The translations under genes were made by a program, and so were the position numbers. A stretch of DNA of 64,000 nt from Hyaloperonospora brassicae (taxonomy: Eukaryota > Oomycota > Peronosporomycetes > Peronosporales > Peronosporaceae), in assembly GCA_947650285.1 (NCBI GenBank), contig CANTFL010001446.1, forward strand, positions 62,001 through 126,000, written 5' to 3'. Shown one piece after another: positions 41,415 to 51,899 of this stretch (positions within the stretch are counted from its first letter, which is position 1; each line of letters opens with the position of its first letter). Below the pieces are notes generated by a model, which was not told the DNA's origin, did no database searches, and saw only the letters and a list, made by a program, of their open reading frames with translations.

Positions 41415-42024
41415 GTCGACGCTCTCGCGTGCAAGTGTGTGCGTTGCCGTGGTCACAAAACACAGGTAATACCTACGGTGGCTGTCGCGCTCGGCAAGTC
41501 TGAACGATTTTTGAAAAGAGACGTTGCACGTCGGAGTTTTGTGCCTGGACGATTTGCATGCTCTGGCCTTCTTTCTGGAGAGTCAGGCGCTTCTAATATG
41601 CAGCTGCTCAATTCAATGGAATATCCCTGTAGCGAGCTATCACTTGCTTTGCGAACCGGAGCTTTGTGAAACTGCGCGGAAAGCGCATATTCAAGATAGA
41701 TGAGCACATCGAACGCGGTGCCTAGGAGTGATGCCGCTACACTGACATTCGGCTGGCACTGGAAGGCAGTCATTCCCCTGACAACAATTGATTACGACAT
41801 GTATCAGCCTCTTCCACTTTGGTGCTCCAAGACCTTCCTGGCGGCCGATGTATTCTTGCATCTTAGCTTACGATACCTTTTACAATCGAGCAAGAGGAGC
41901 CCAGAGGAAGCATGGAAAGGATGGAGCGTAGAGGTAGCTCGCCACTGCTTTGCACATTGCCTGTATGGATCCACGGCAGTCGGCTGATGTCGGCGGTAGG
42001 GCGAAGAGTGCGTTGGTCTCACAC

Positions 42025-42089
42025 GTCATTTGTTGTGGACAAATCATATTTTTCTGATCATACAGGCAAAGCTGCTTACAACAAATGAC
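42025..42089. repeat. 12-bp inverted repeat upstream of the effector
   Basis: GTCATTTGTTGT (42025-42036) and ACAACAAATGAC (42078-42089) are perfect complements 41 bases apart. It may be a tiny transposon remnant or a regulatory dyad; no target duplication is evident. Confidence 0.7.
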
Positions 42090-42444
42090 ACCAATTGTCG
42101 CGTGCAGACTCATGTCATCCCCCCTTGCCTTTCTTTGGCAAGACCTCGAACACCTCGGTCCGAGCAGCTGGTGAGTGACATAAACCTTTCACTCAACGAG
42201 TGGTGGGCTAAATCAGCTGGTCTGGGCGTCATTGTAGATCGCAACGCGACATTCGACACACTACACGATTTGAGCTCTGCGGCTTACGGCAACACGCGAA
42301 GTCGCACAGGCTCGAGCCCGCAAGCGATCTCACGCATCGTTTAAGCTTGCGTCATTGGCAGCCTGCTTGAAGCTTTGCTGGACACGAGCATCTGTCGTCT
42401 CACTATCCGCGCCTCTCCGCCACATTGACCGACCCCCCCCGCCG

Positions 42445-43422
42445 ATGCGCGTCTACGTCACCGGCCCCTTGGCTGTAGCAGTCATCCTTACTGGCATCAA
42501 GAGTGCCCCGGGAGCTATTGGCTTCGCTACCATAGACGTCGCTCGCTCGGCTTCGGCTCCCGCCGCCAATATCAGGGACACCATGCTCGACAAAAATGTC
42601 GACGGTGAAGATAGGGCGTGGACCTTTGCGCCTTTTGATTGTGTAGGTGAACTACTGGATGTGATCTTTGGCAGAGTTCGCTCATCGGAGCCTGTTGCTA
42701 GCCGAATCGGAAAGCTATACACGATGATTAAATGGGATACAATGTACGGTTACAATCCAGATTTCCCCTCGAAAGAGCGCGTGAGTATAGTGGACGGAAT
42801 AAAAACGTTTATGAAGAATGGAGCATCGCCCTCAGAAGAACAAGCTAGAATCTTCGCGACGAGCTATACAACAATGGAGGTGCTGAGACAGGCAGATCGA
42901 CTCGGGTCCTCCTCAGTAGAATTTGATGCTGAATGTGGACGTAGAATGCTTGAACTGTTACCGCAGGTCTGGTTAAAGGCAAGAAAAAGTGTCGACGATG
43001 TCTTCAAGGAACTGTACTTTAGCTGTAACAGTCTCAACTACAAGAAATTGGAGCTGCTTGAGACCTTTATCGAGCTCCACAATGAAATGAATGGCTGTGA
43101 AGACACGTTGGTGGAGACGCTGGTTAGATTCTATGGCGACTACGAGCTGCTCAAATTCCTGACTCGCGATGCAGAGAAGAAAGAGGAGAACAGTGCTCAG
43201 GCACAAGCATTGCGAAAGAAGTTGATTGAGGACTGGACGGTCAGGGAAATCACCGTCAAACAATTCAAGTCACTGATGGCACCACCAGGTGGATGGACGG
43301 CGACGGATGCTCACGATCCGATAGAAGACGAAGCTATAATGATTTGGGATCTATACCGAAAGCTGCTAAAAGACATTGAGCTACGGACGGAGAGGCTACA
43401 CAAGAAAGAGCTTATCGAATAG
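42445..43422 (+). CDS. Candidate secreted RXLR-like/WY-type effector (325 aa)
   Basis: A single-exon gene from ATG 42445, the first ATG of its frame, to TAG 43420. The N-terminus (MRVYVTGPLAVAVILTGIKS) is a plausible signal peptide. No R-x-L-R is present at the usual place, but NVDGEDRAW at about 51-59 resembles the acidic EER motif that follows it. The rest is helical, with stretches of WY-effector type: WLKARKSVDDVFKELYF (176-192), LVETLVRFYGDYELLKFL (222-239) and a final segment with W301 and LYRKLLKD (303-310). Effectors of this class are secreted from infection structures and act inside plant cells; here that is inferred from sequence form alone. It could instead be another secreted helical protein. 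Single-copy in this window, between a MULE and the AT-rich region. Confidence 0.65.
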   Translation: MRVYVTGPLAVAVILTGIKSAPGAIGFATIDVARSASAPAANIRDTMLDKNVDGEDRAWTFAPFDCVGELLDVIFGRVRSSEPVASRIGKLYTMIKWDTMYGYNPDFPSKERVSIVDGIKTFMKNGASPSEEQARIFATSYTTMEVLRQADRLGSSSVEFDAECGRRMLELLPQVWLKARKSVDDVFKELYFSCNSLNYKKLELLETFIELHNEMNGCEDTLVETLVRFYGDYELLKFLTRDAEKKEENSAQAQALRKKLIEDWTVREITVKQFKSLMAPPGGWTATDAHDPIEDEAIMIWDLYRKLLKDIELRTERLHKKELIE

Positions 43423-43987
43423 CTGTCCGACAAACAACTTCTCCGTAAAGCGAAGATCTTGGTGGCGCAGATAAGCTTGCAAAACACTTGTTCGAATAAG
43501 CACCTCGTAGCACACATTGCCTGAATGCCACGTTGTCTCAGGGCGCGTTGCTACTGCGTGGGAACATGAGGAAGGTACGTCTGTGTATCTGCTTTACCAC
43601 TAGAAGTGTGCGCTTGGTTTGTAGGGATATTATCGGTGTGCGCCATTATGTTAACTGTCTTTGCGCTACATCCACGGGTGCAGGGTTGACTAAGCAACGT
43701 TGTCGTAGGGCCTATGGGGTATATTGCCACGACCACGGCACCTAAGTAGCATACGATATAACGCTTCATACATAAGAATTTGTTTATGCATCTAAAACGC
43801 ATTGTATACCTAAGAACCCAATGTGTCATAGTGTTGACTACAATTTTCTTCCAAATGCGACATCGCAGCTGCAACAGTCAACTGATCTTCATTAATCCTC
43901 ACAATCTTAGCTTGTACTAGATCACCCTCTGCTTGTACTGACCACAGAGCAATCTACCTACACAACCACATTATAGGCAACTTCCTC
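43423..43987. other. Effector 3' flank, no gene recognised
   Basis: Short frames only. The composition becomes AT-rich from about here on. Confidence 0.5.
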
Positions 43988-44328
43988 AAATCCTCATGTA
44001 ATTGATCCCAGTGGTCAAGTGGTTACGCACTGAAACTGGGACCGGGAGGTTCTTGGATCGGTACCCGCGGTAAGCGAGTTCGGTTCAGGCGCAGGGGGAT
44101 AGGTCAACATGTAGACGAGCAACCTCTTAATGGGTGACCGCCCTGCCAGCCCGCACAATAGGTATGTGATAGTTAGGTGGGCTGGAGGCCCTACTGGCCG
44201 AAACGCTTCATTGTGTAATGAAGGTTGTTGGTACTATAAGGAGTTGAAACAGTGTTACTGTACTCTCAGACCACCCCAGGGTGATCTGAAGATCTACGCG
44301 GCTTAAAACCAATCTAAATCCTCATGTA
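43988..44328 (+). mobile_element. tRNA-related SINE with 13-bp target duplication
   Basis: The body (44001-44315) is flanked by AAATCCTCATGTA at 43988-44000 and 44316-44328. TGGTCAAGTGG (44012-44022) resembles an A box and GGTTCTTGGATC (44048-44059) a B box, with normal spacing. Long target duplications of this kind come from LINE-type integration. It sits at the edge of an LTR-like repeat: the minus copy at 46943-47322 reads through the same AAAT-CTCATGTAC site without the insert. Confidence 0.72.
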
Positions 44329-44683
44329 CACAATACTTTTAGAGAAAGGCGAAGTATTGTAAATGATCACGTTTGGAAGAAGGAAAAGGTAGAGCTTTAT
44401 TTGATGTGGTTAAATCTGAAATACAATCCGTTCATATCTTACTTCGATTACTTGTATGACAAGCTTCAAAGCAGCTACCCTTTTACCACCCGTTGCGCGC
44501 GTCTAGCAACGACTGACGGATCAGTTGGTTGAGATAGTTCCGTATAGTAATCAGCAATTGGAGCACTGCCGAACATTCCATTTGACGGTAATATGCCTTC
44601 TTCAATTACCCATCAAGGTACACAATGAAGAGTAATGTCATTTAAATATAATCGAAATTGACCCGATTTGGTGTCAATGACAT
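44329..44683 (+). repeat. LTR-like repeat, plus copy of an inverted pair
   Basis: More than 95 percent alike, by eye, to the complement of 46943-47312. It contains CCACCCGTTGCGCGCGTCTA; a similar CACCCATTGCGCACGCCTAG is in the solo LTR at 36677. It ends near ATGTAAACGGCTC, comparable to the LTR end ATGTAACGGGCTACA. So it is probably a solo LTR or LTR fragment of that family. Confidence 0.65.
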
Positions 44684-46088
44684 GTAAACGGCTCGTTCAA
44701 CTAATTAAAAGTCCAGAATGGTCGCTTCTTTAAAATTGCTGCAGTGGATATGACTTCGCTAGCCGTCTTATAATTAGCTAAGCTATCCCCAATACCTTAG
44801 TTTTTTAGTGTCGTGTAGCATAATATAGTCATAAACGCCCGAGTAATGACCTGTGACCTGAACAAATTGAACTAGCCCAGGATAAAAAGAGAATATGTAC
44901 CGAAGGTCTACAGATCATTATATTAATTTAGATGCATCCATGACTTTTTCGTTTCCTCTGGCCAAATAATTGGATTTGAAAATTAGCTAGATCAGAAATA
45001 AGCTGCTTATTTGGGTGCATGAAAAAATCAATATAAAAGAATTTGCGCGTCTTCTCGAAAACAGCGTCTCGAGTGTGAGAGTAACGTGCATCGTTAGAAC
45101 AACAAATTTAAGTGAATGAAATTTGCTTCTTCTTTCTCCACTTTATTAAATAATCTGTCATGGCGATGGACCTCTCATAATATTATGTACCTTCTCTTTC
45201 TTAGTCAGTTGATTGCTGCCTTTTTCATGCTCGCATTAGCCTTCACGATAGTATATCTTGTCGGCGCTACTTTCTGTTACAAAAATTGCATGGTGAGTAC
45301 ATAATTTTTTTACTTGTAGTGTTAGATAATGGATTCGCGGTCAGAGTAGAGAAGGTTCATCTGTCGTCGCATTACTTACAAAAATAGGTTGTGGTCGAAA
45401 GCAGAATACCACCGTTGTGGCGGAGGTACAATATATCGCGTCGCCATGAGAATGCTAAATAAAAAGACAGCTCTTTTTCGACATATACTCGTCTTATGTA
45501 ATTTGCTACTTAGATGAACAAGAAGCCTTATCGTCAACGGGTCCCCAAACAACGACTCAAGAGTCAGCAAACTTCAAAACATCAAGCGGTTTTAAAGAAG
45601 CGGAAACTGGCTTAAATTTTTGGGAATAATGAGTTAAAAATGAATCGCGCAATGCCCAAGAGTGCGATTAAACAAGACACCTGAAAATAGATTAGAGGGC
45701 TTTTTGGCAAGAAATCTGTCATTATCGATTAATATGGATAAATGTACATATTTGCTGATGCTGTAGGAGAATAAATGCCGTCTATGTACTTACTCGTAGC
45801 ATCATCTCTATTTAGAAGTAGAACATGATAGTTATCTTTCCGTGTGGCAAACACGCGTCAGATCCCATGCCTGATCTTCGTACGATACTGACTTTTGTAA
45901 TCAATACACCACAAGGTACACGCAATCATACCATTTATCTTGAATTTAAGTTATGCAACCGGTTCAATTTGCGTTGTAAGCAATGGCGTGACGAGTAGAT
46001 TGAATATTTATAAATATAGTGAATAAAAAATAATGCCTGCAAAATGAGTTTTGATATTTTTATCGAGGTCCACCAATCCTACTTTTAA
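44684..46088. other. AT-rich stretch, no recognised gene
   Basis: The longest frames are about 60 codons. One (45116-45304) has a long hydrophobic run (LIAAFFMLALAFTIVYLVGA) but no other support. Confidence 0.5.
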
Positions 46089-46167
46089 TCCTTGGGCGAT
46101 CTTTGGTGCCTCAGGATACACCCACTGCTTAAACCAACTGGTGCCGGTTCAAATCCTCCTAAGGACA
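46089..46167 (+). mobile_element. tRNA-like SINE head or tRNA pseudogene
   Basis: GGTTCAAATCC (46146-46156) is a near-perfect B box. TCCTTGGG at 46089 can pair, with one mismatch, with CCTAAGGA near 46158-46165, at acceptor-stem distance. D and T stems do not fold properly, so this is not a working tRNA gene. Confidence 0.45.
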
Positions 46168-46942
46168 CAAATTCTTACGAATGACTAAGATTCTAGAAAA
46201 ATGTGTGATACACATCCATCCTCATCACTATCATCTTGTAAACCCTGAAGTCATCGAGAATCGACTCTCGGAGAAGCACATACTCCTAAAGCAATTAGTT
46301 GGTGATATTTTTATTGGATGACACCTAGTGTATTCAAATAAGTCTTCTGTCGCGTGGCGCTTAAGTCACGGCAATTTAGAGGTGCAGGCCCTGACCGAAA
46401 AGGCAGCAATAGATAATGATACTACAATATAAACCGACCGACCCTACCAAATTTGAAGGTAGTTTTGCTTTCGCGGCGAAAATTTATTGATTAGTAGATG
46501 CTCTACAAGAAGACGATATCCTAAAAGGATTTACGCCGTATAAGCACAAACCTTCTTAAGATTATAGGGTAATTGTTTGATTAGCTAACGTGAATGGGAA
46601 CGAATTTAAAAAACTGTAATCTTCTATCTCAACAATTATGGAGATAGACTTCAATGAAGCTTTTGGTTCAAAAAAAGGATGCATAGAAGTGTACGTTATC
46701 CAGATATCGATTTTGTTTTATAAATACGCGAACTGACTTACCAGCCGACAAACCATATACTGCTAATATCCAAAACGTAGGGCAGAGAGAGCGATACATT
46801 GTGCAATTTTTTGTCGAAGGTTTCATTTATTTGGCATCGTTATCTATCAACAATACCCTGGTTAAATAAAGAATGCAATATCGAATGCAAAAAACTCTGC
46901 GATGCAAATTATGTACCATTGTGCAGATAATGTATCCAAGGA

Positions 46943-47322
46943 ATAGCCCGTAACATCTCATTGACGCCAAATCGGGTCAATTTTGATTATATTTAAATGA
47001 CATTACTCTTCATTGTGTACCTTGATGGGTAATTGAAGAAGGCATATTACCGTCAAATGGAATGTTCGGCAGTGCTCCAATTGCTGATTACTATACGGAA
47101 CTATCTCAACCAACTGATCCGTCAGTCGTTGCTAGACGCGCGCAACGGGTGGTAAAAGGGTAGCTGCTTTGAAGCTTGTCATACAAATACTCGAAGTAAG
47201 ATACGAAGGGATTGTATTTCAGATTTAACCACATCAAATAAAGCTCTACCTTTACCTTCTTCCAAACGTGGTCATTTACAATACTTCGCCTTTCTCTAAA
47301 AGTATTTTGTACATGAGAATTT
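46943..47322 (-). repeat. LTR-like repeat, minus copy of the inverted pair
   Basis: Complement of 44329-44683, extended at its start by AAATTCTCATGTAC. It ends (minus strand) GAGATGTTACGGGCTA. About 2.26 kb separates the two arms. Confidence 0.65.
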
Positions 47323-48629
47323 AAGGCAACTGCGTATACTCTGGCTATCTTGATGGAATGCACTGTATCAGCAAAAGCGGATAGTTTTCTCGATAAAACT
47401 AATAGATATTCGACGTTCTTTCAACGATACCATACATGATATTTTGCATAATTTGATAAAATAGAAAGAAAAAAATTGGATTAACGCGTATGATACTCGC
47501 GGTCTGAGTCAAATGTATAGTCTGCTGGTATTGGTGTATTTCCGACTGTTAGCGGACATTCCATTAGTGCCATGGCTTTTAAGCTATGTTGAAATAATCG
47601 CATGCAGTGATTTTCCAGTACTTATAGCATAAACTTGATGCGGGTAAAGTCGTAAAAACCTTGCTGGATTAGCAAAGTTTTTATATTTTATAGATGATGA
47701 AACAACTAAGGGATTGCGGCAACTCGAATAGCTGGAATAGCATAATATGAGGTAGATAATATTCGGCGGACGCACGCACGTCGACCCGAAATCGTATAAA
47801 CATATATCTTCAAGCACAAAAGATTCGATTAATATTTTTGCCGGGATATTTCAGCAGGCTGACGACTCCATAAAGGCTCGTCGCATTATCGTCCAATAGC
47901 TGAAGGTAACATTGCATCAGTTAAAATTTGAAAGATGTGCAATGATTTGAATCACCATGCTAGACCTTTTATAGTTTACGCGTTCGGGTCTTTGCTGGTT
48001 AGAAACTGTATCAAATGGAAGATTGAACCGCCAAACACATATTTCCCGCTCGATCAAATCTTAAAACGCAATCAGGGTAAGAGAGACGAGCACGATTACG
48101 CTTAGCCCACGCGCTAATTGCTAGCTGTATAAAGTACAACCCGATTCGTGTATTCACTATAACTACGTTGTATATACATGGCCTTATAGCTTGTGCCGAC
48201 AAGACCCAAATGTTTCGCCAAATAATAGATAATCTAGCACAAGCAATATCTATGGTCGAACAAGAAGACGTAAGTCTAAACGCGACCGTTCATAGATGTA
48301 TTCATATTTATCTCGAAATGACCAGAGTTCGAAAATCCAAACCTAGAAATATTTGTGACGTAAACACCGCAAAAAATTCTGTTCCGCGATACAAGCAATT
48401 ACATGCATATTTAACCAACGTTATAAAAAAAAGATCCACGCTTAAAAATGTTGCCCCCGAATTTAGTGTTACGTGCTATAGTACGTATCAAACTTCTAGG
48501 TCGGCGTAGGAGATATCAAGACGGGGATCTAACTATGTCGAAAAGCCGAAAAAATGTGGCGGATTACAGTGGAACCTATATTGTTTTTATTCCATAACAA
48601 AATAATATCTTTTTTAGAGAAATTACATA
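47323..48629. other. AT-rich stretch, no recognised gene
   Basis: A 113-codon plus frame (48168-48509) has no recognisable family. At about 48571 CAGTGGAACCTATATTG resembles the start of pogo/Tigger inverted repeats, but no partner was found. Confidence 0.45.
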
Positions 48630-48705
48630 GAATAAGACACTTTTTATCGAAAATTCGAGGAATAGGACACTTTTTATTTATTCACAAGATAGGACACTTT
48701 TAGTC
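48630..48705. repeat. Three copies of a roughly 30-bp unit with GAATAGGACACTTTTT
   Basis: GAATAAGACACTTTTT (48630), GAATAGGACACTTTTT (48660) and GATAGGACACTTTT (48688) recur every 28-30 bases, shortly before the MULE transposase relic. Confidence 0.65.
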
Positions 48706-48856
48706 TTTTTGGTCTGAGCCTCGCAAGCGACGCAAGGGATTCCCCTTAAGTTTCCCCTCGCAGTCTCGAAATATCATCTCCGAGACATCATTCCTTAAGA
48801 TCACTAATCCCATCGCTCCAAACCTGTTTCTTGTACAGGATCCTCAACCAACCGTC

Positions 48857-50689
48857 ATGCCACCTACCATCACTCCCGACGTCCCAGCTTTAAAAGGACT
48901 ATCATTCGCTACTATGGATGAAGCGATGATGGCCATTCGATCACAGGCAGCAAAAGATCACGTCAGCTACAAAGTCTTCGACAGAAACAAGACCAGAGCT
49001 TACCTCAAGTGTTCAGGTGACGATTGTACTGCATAAGCCCGCATATCATTCCACAAAATACCCGAACAATTTCGTATCAGTCAGGTGCAAGATCAGCATT
49101 CATGCCAAGAATCGCATAAGGAAAATTCGGGGGTCCCAGCGTGAGCACACATTTTTGGTAAAGCAGCTTTGCTAAGACATGACAGTGAGCAGCAAGGCTC
49201 CTATTAAGGATGTTCAGCAGTTTCTAAAAAAAACTTGGTGTCGACATTCCGTATACTACCGCTCACAAAGCAAAGGAAACAGTGTGTGCTGAGACAATCA
49301 ATGCGCAACGAGGCAGTTTAATCTGGTGGAAGGCTATGTTCAATATCTACTTCGTGAGGATCCCGAAAATATTGTGAAACTCATAACACAACAAGATTCA
49401 AGCGGAAACGGCATGGAAAAACGATTCCATAGCCTATTCATCGCTTCGGGTGCAACGAGATACGCTTTTTAACACATTCGCTGCTTTGGGACTGTTGGTG
49501 GGACCTTTCCAAAAACCCGCTTTGTCCAGATCCTTCTTTTGGCTGTGTCAATGGATGTTCAGGATGAACTGGCGATTTTGGGAAGGTCGGTTGTTCCAAC
49601 TGAATTTGAGAAGAAGTGGGGTTAAATTTGACTAGCTTGGGGAAAGCGCATCCTGGGATCAACGAACGTGGAAGTGTAGTGGTAAATGACCGTGAAAAGG
49701 GCTGATAAACTCAGTGGCAAAAATTCTTCCGAACGCTCTTAATGCCTTTTGTTGCTATCACATTGCTGCAAACGTTCAGACTAAACAAGAAATTGTCATC
49801 AAAAGGTATGTACTATCCGAGTCGAGCTGTTAGGGAATGATGGAAAGTCATGATTGACACTGATCCGTATGTTTTTGCTAGATTAGGCTCTTCTGGAAAT
49901 GCGTCTACGCCGATAACAAAGCTGATTTCGACAAGTTTATCGATCAAATCTGTAAAATCAAGCCTCTTGCTGCCGATTACATAATGGAAATCCCACACAT
50001 TCAGTGGGCAACATACGCTTGTGACGTTCACTGTTTTGGACATGTCACTTCAAAGTTAGCAGAGATCGCATACTCTTTTCTATAGCAGATGAGGGAATTA
50101 CCTTTTCTTCAGATGCTTGACGCTTTGCATCGCCACCAAGTGGAGAAGTTTCATAAACGGGCGCAGTCCGCAATTGGTTGGGTTGAACCGTTGGTGTCGT
50201 TGGCGGTGAAGAGATTTGGTGAGGAGTTGAATGCTGCTAAGATGTACACCGTCTTCCCGGCGGAGCAAACATGTGGAACGTTCGTAGGTGGATCAAATCA
50301 CCAATATGTGAACAACCTTCCAACTCCGGATCGTCCGATTGGTAGTTGCACCTGTGGAAGGTACCATAATTTCCTTATGCCTTGCCGCCACGGTTGCGCG
50401 TTTGCATTGAAAGTGAAGGTGGCCCCAATCACACTAGTCGACAAATTCTACACCGTTGACACCTATCGCGCAACATTCAACCTTCTATACGTTCAGTCTT
50501 AGTTGTAAATCTCTCTCTGTCACCACTTTTACCACCAAAGGTTTCTCGGCCCCCATGGAACGACCTGATAAGAGACGCAAGGAAAGCGGTTCTCAGCAGA
50601 AAGAGATGAATAGGAAACCTTGCAAGACATGTGGACATCTTGGGCACAATAAGAGAACTTGTAGGGAGGCTCATATGCGATCATGTTAG
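48857..50689 (+). pseudogene. MULE transposase with SWIM finger and zinc knuckle, broken
   Basis: The N-terminal part from ATG 48857 has AYLKCSGDDCTA and, after an in-frame TAA, QDQHSCQESH, a FAR1/WRKY-GCM1-like CCHC finger. Middle pieces include REDPENIVKLITQQDSSGNG, FEKKWG and LNAFCCYHIAANVQ, the last being the block near the second catalytic acid of MULE transposases. The frame 50089-50502 has a SWIM zinc finger, CTCGRYHNFLMPCRH (CxCxnCxH), and the frame ending at 50689 has a knuckle CKTCGHLGHNKRTC. Stops and shifts occur throughout. I found no terminal inverted repeats. It is unrelated by sequence to the MULE ends at 38864, so it cannot be assumed to have mobilised that element. Confidence 0.82.
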
Positions 50690-50782
50690 GAGAAGAGAGG
50701 ACGGAGAGGAATTACAAAGAAGAAGTCGGGCGAGAATCTGTATGGTAATTGTTTACTTCTCCTCTTAATGGTTGTTATGATG

Positions 50783-50806
50783 CAGAATTTGTTTACACAA
50801 ATTCTG
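50783..50806. repeat. Perfect 10-bp hairpin downstream of the MULE relic
   Basis: CAGAATTTGT-TTAC-ACAAATTCTG, a 10-bp perfect stem with a four-base loop, 94 bases after the transposase stop. No T run follows, and eukaryotic genes do not use such terminators. Confidence 0.75.
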
Positions 50807-51899
50807 TAGCAACGGGTAGCGGCCGATTAAGTCCATAGCTTCCGTTGCTTACACGTGTCAGTACTTGGCGTCCCTTCTCCTTATTTTGTCTCGTCAAAGT
50901 AGTGAACAAGGACTATGTTCTTGTTTGAATCTCTAATGTAATATATCCCCCAATGAAACGTCTACAAGCAAATCATTAGAAACGGCAAAACAGTAATATA
51001 TAAAAGTCGTCCATAAAACCCCTTCAATTTGTACTGCAAAAAAAACACCAACTTATGGAAATCTCTGCAGAATGCACATAACTGTCTAAGATGATGACCT
51101 CTCGGCTGATCAGCAGATTTTATCGGTCCTCACGAACCTGCGATTTTGACACACCAAGTCGGGCGTCGACATGACATAACAGTCACCAAGCACGTGTCAG
51201 GACCACTCAAGAACCATCTCCGCTACCTCCCACTCTTATATTTGCGCTTCTGCCAGTGACAACCATATTATTTGTAGTCTGAGACCTCTAGTGCGTTATA
51301 AAACAATATCGTGCCACCCTGGTCACGCATAAGTAGGGCAACATAAATTTCCGTCAGTCGATCTCTGATAAGGATTAAATTTCCTAAAACAGCTCCTCGT
51401 TTTCAGTTAAACAATGAGAGACGTACCTGGTGGTCGAAACTGCACCGAGCGCAGCAGCGAGACTCTTTCCAGCTTGAAGTGCAGCAAGAGAAACACCAGC
51501 TCGTATTTGGAGAGCAATCGCCTGATCGCTTTGTTACGCAGAAAGGCTGCGCGCGCTTGGTTTATTCGCCGTCTTGCATTCCTCTTATAGCTGGTAAAAC
51601 AAAGTGTCCTTTTATGTGTATCTCCTCATTATTTCATAACATATGTTATCCACCGATATTGTAACTATACAAGTACTAAATACTCTATATTTCCTAATAT
51701 TGAATATTAAAAAACTCAATATTGATATATGGATAGAGCATTGTGTATGTAGTACATATGAAATTATTAACATACTGTTACTAAAGAGCTTTTTTAGGTA
51801 TGACCTGAGATCTTCTTGAACCTTTCTTTTGTCTTGGTCAATCCTAGCTTTACATTGAAAAGATCGAAGCTTAGTGATATGTTGGATGATAGCAACAGG
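50807..51899. other. No recognised gene
   Basis: Frames are short and unmatched. It may include the 3' end of the MULE or of the next pogo element. Confidence 0.45.

Larger units (their letters stand above)
41193..42444. other. Region upstream of the effector, no certain gene
   Basis: A 147-codon plus frame (41226-41669) contains ACKCVRCRGHKTQ, two Cys pairs that could bind zinc, but nothing else supports it. A 95-codon frame (41700-41987) and a 104-codon frame (42030-42344) are also unsupported. The right part must hold the effector promoter; a run of eight to nine C stands just before its ATG. Confidence 0.4.

Noticed and set aside
48571..48600. Pogo-type inverted repeat CAGTGGAACCTATATTG
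   Set aside because: No complementary partner was found, and the nearest transposase relic is a MULE.
50783..50806. Rho-independent terminator
   Set aside because: The hairpin has no T run, and the genome is eukaryotic.
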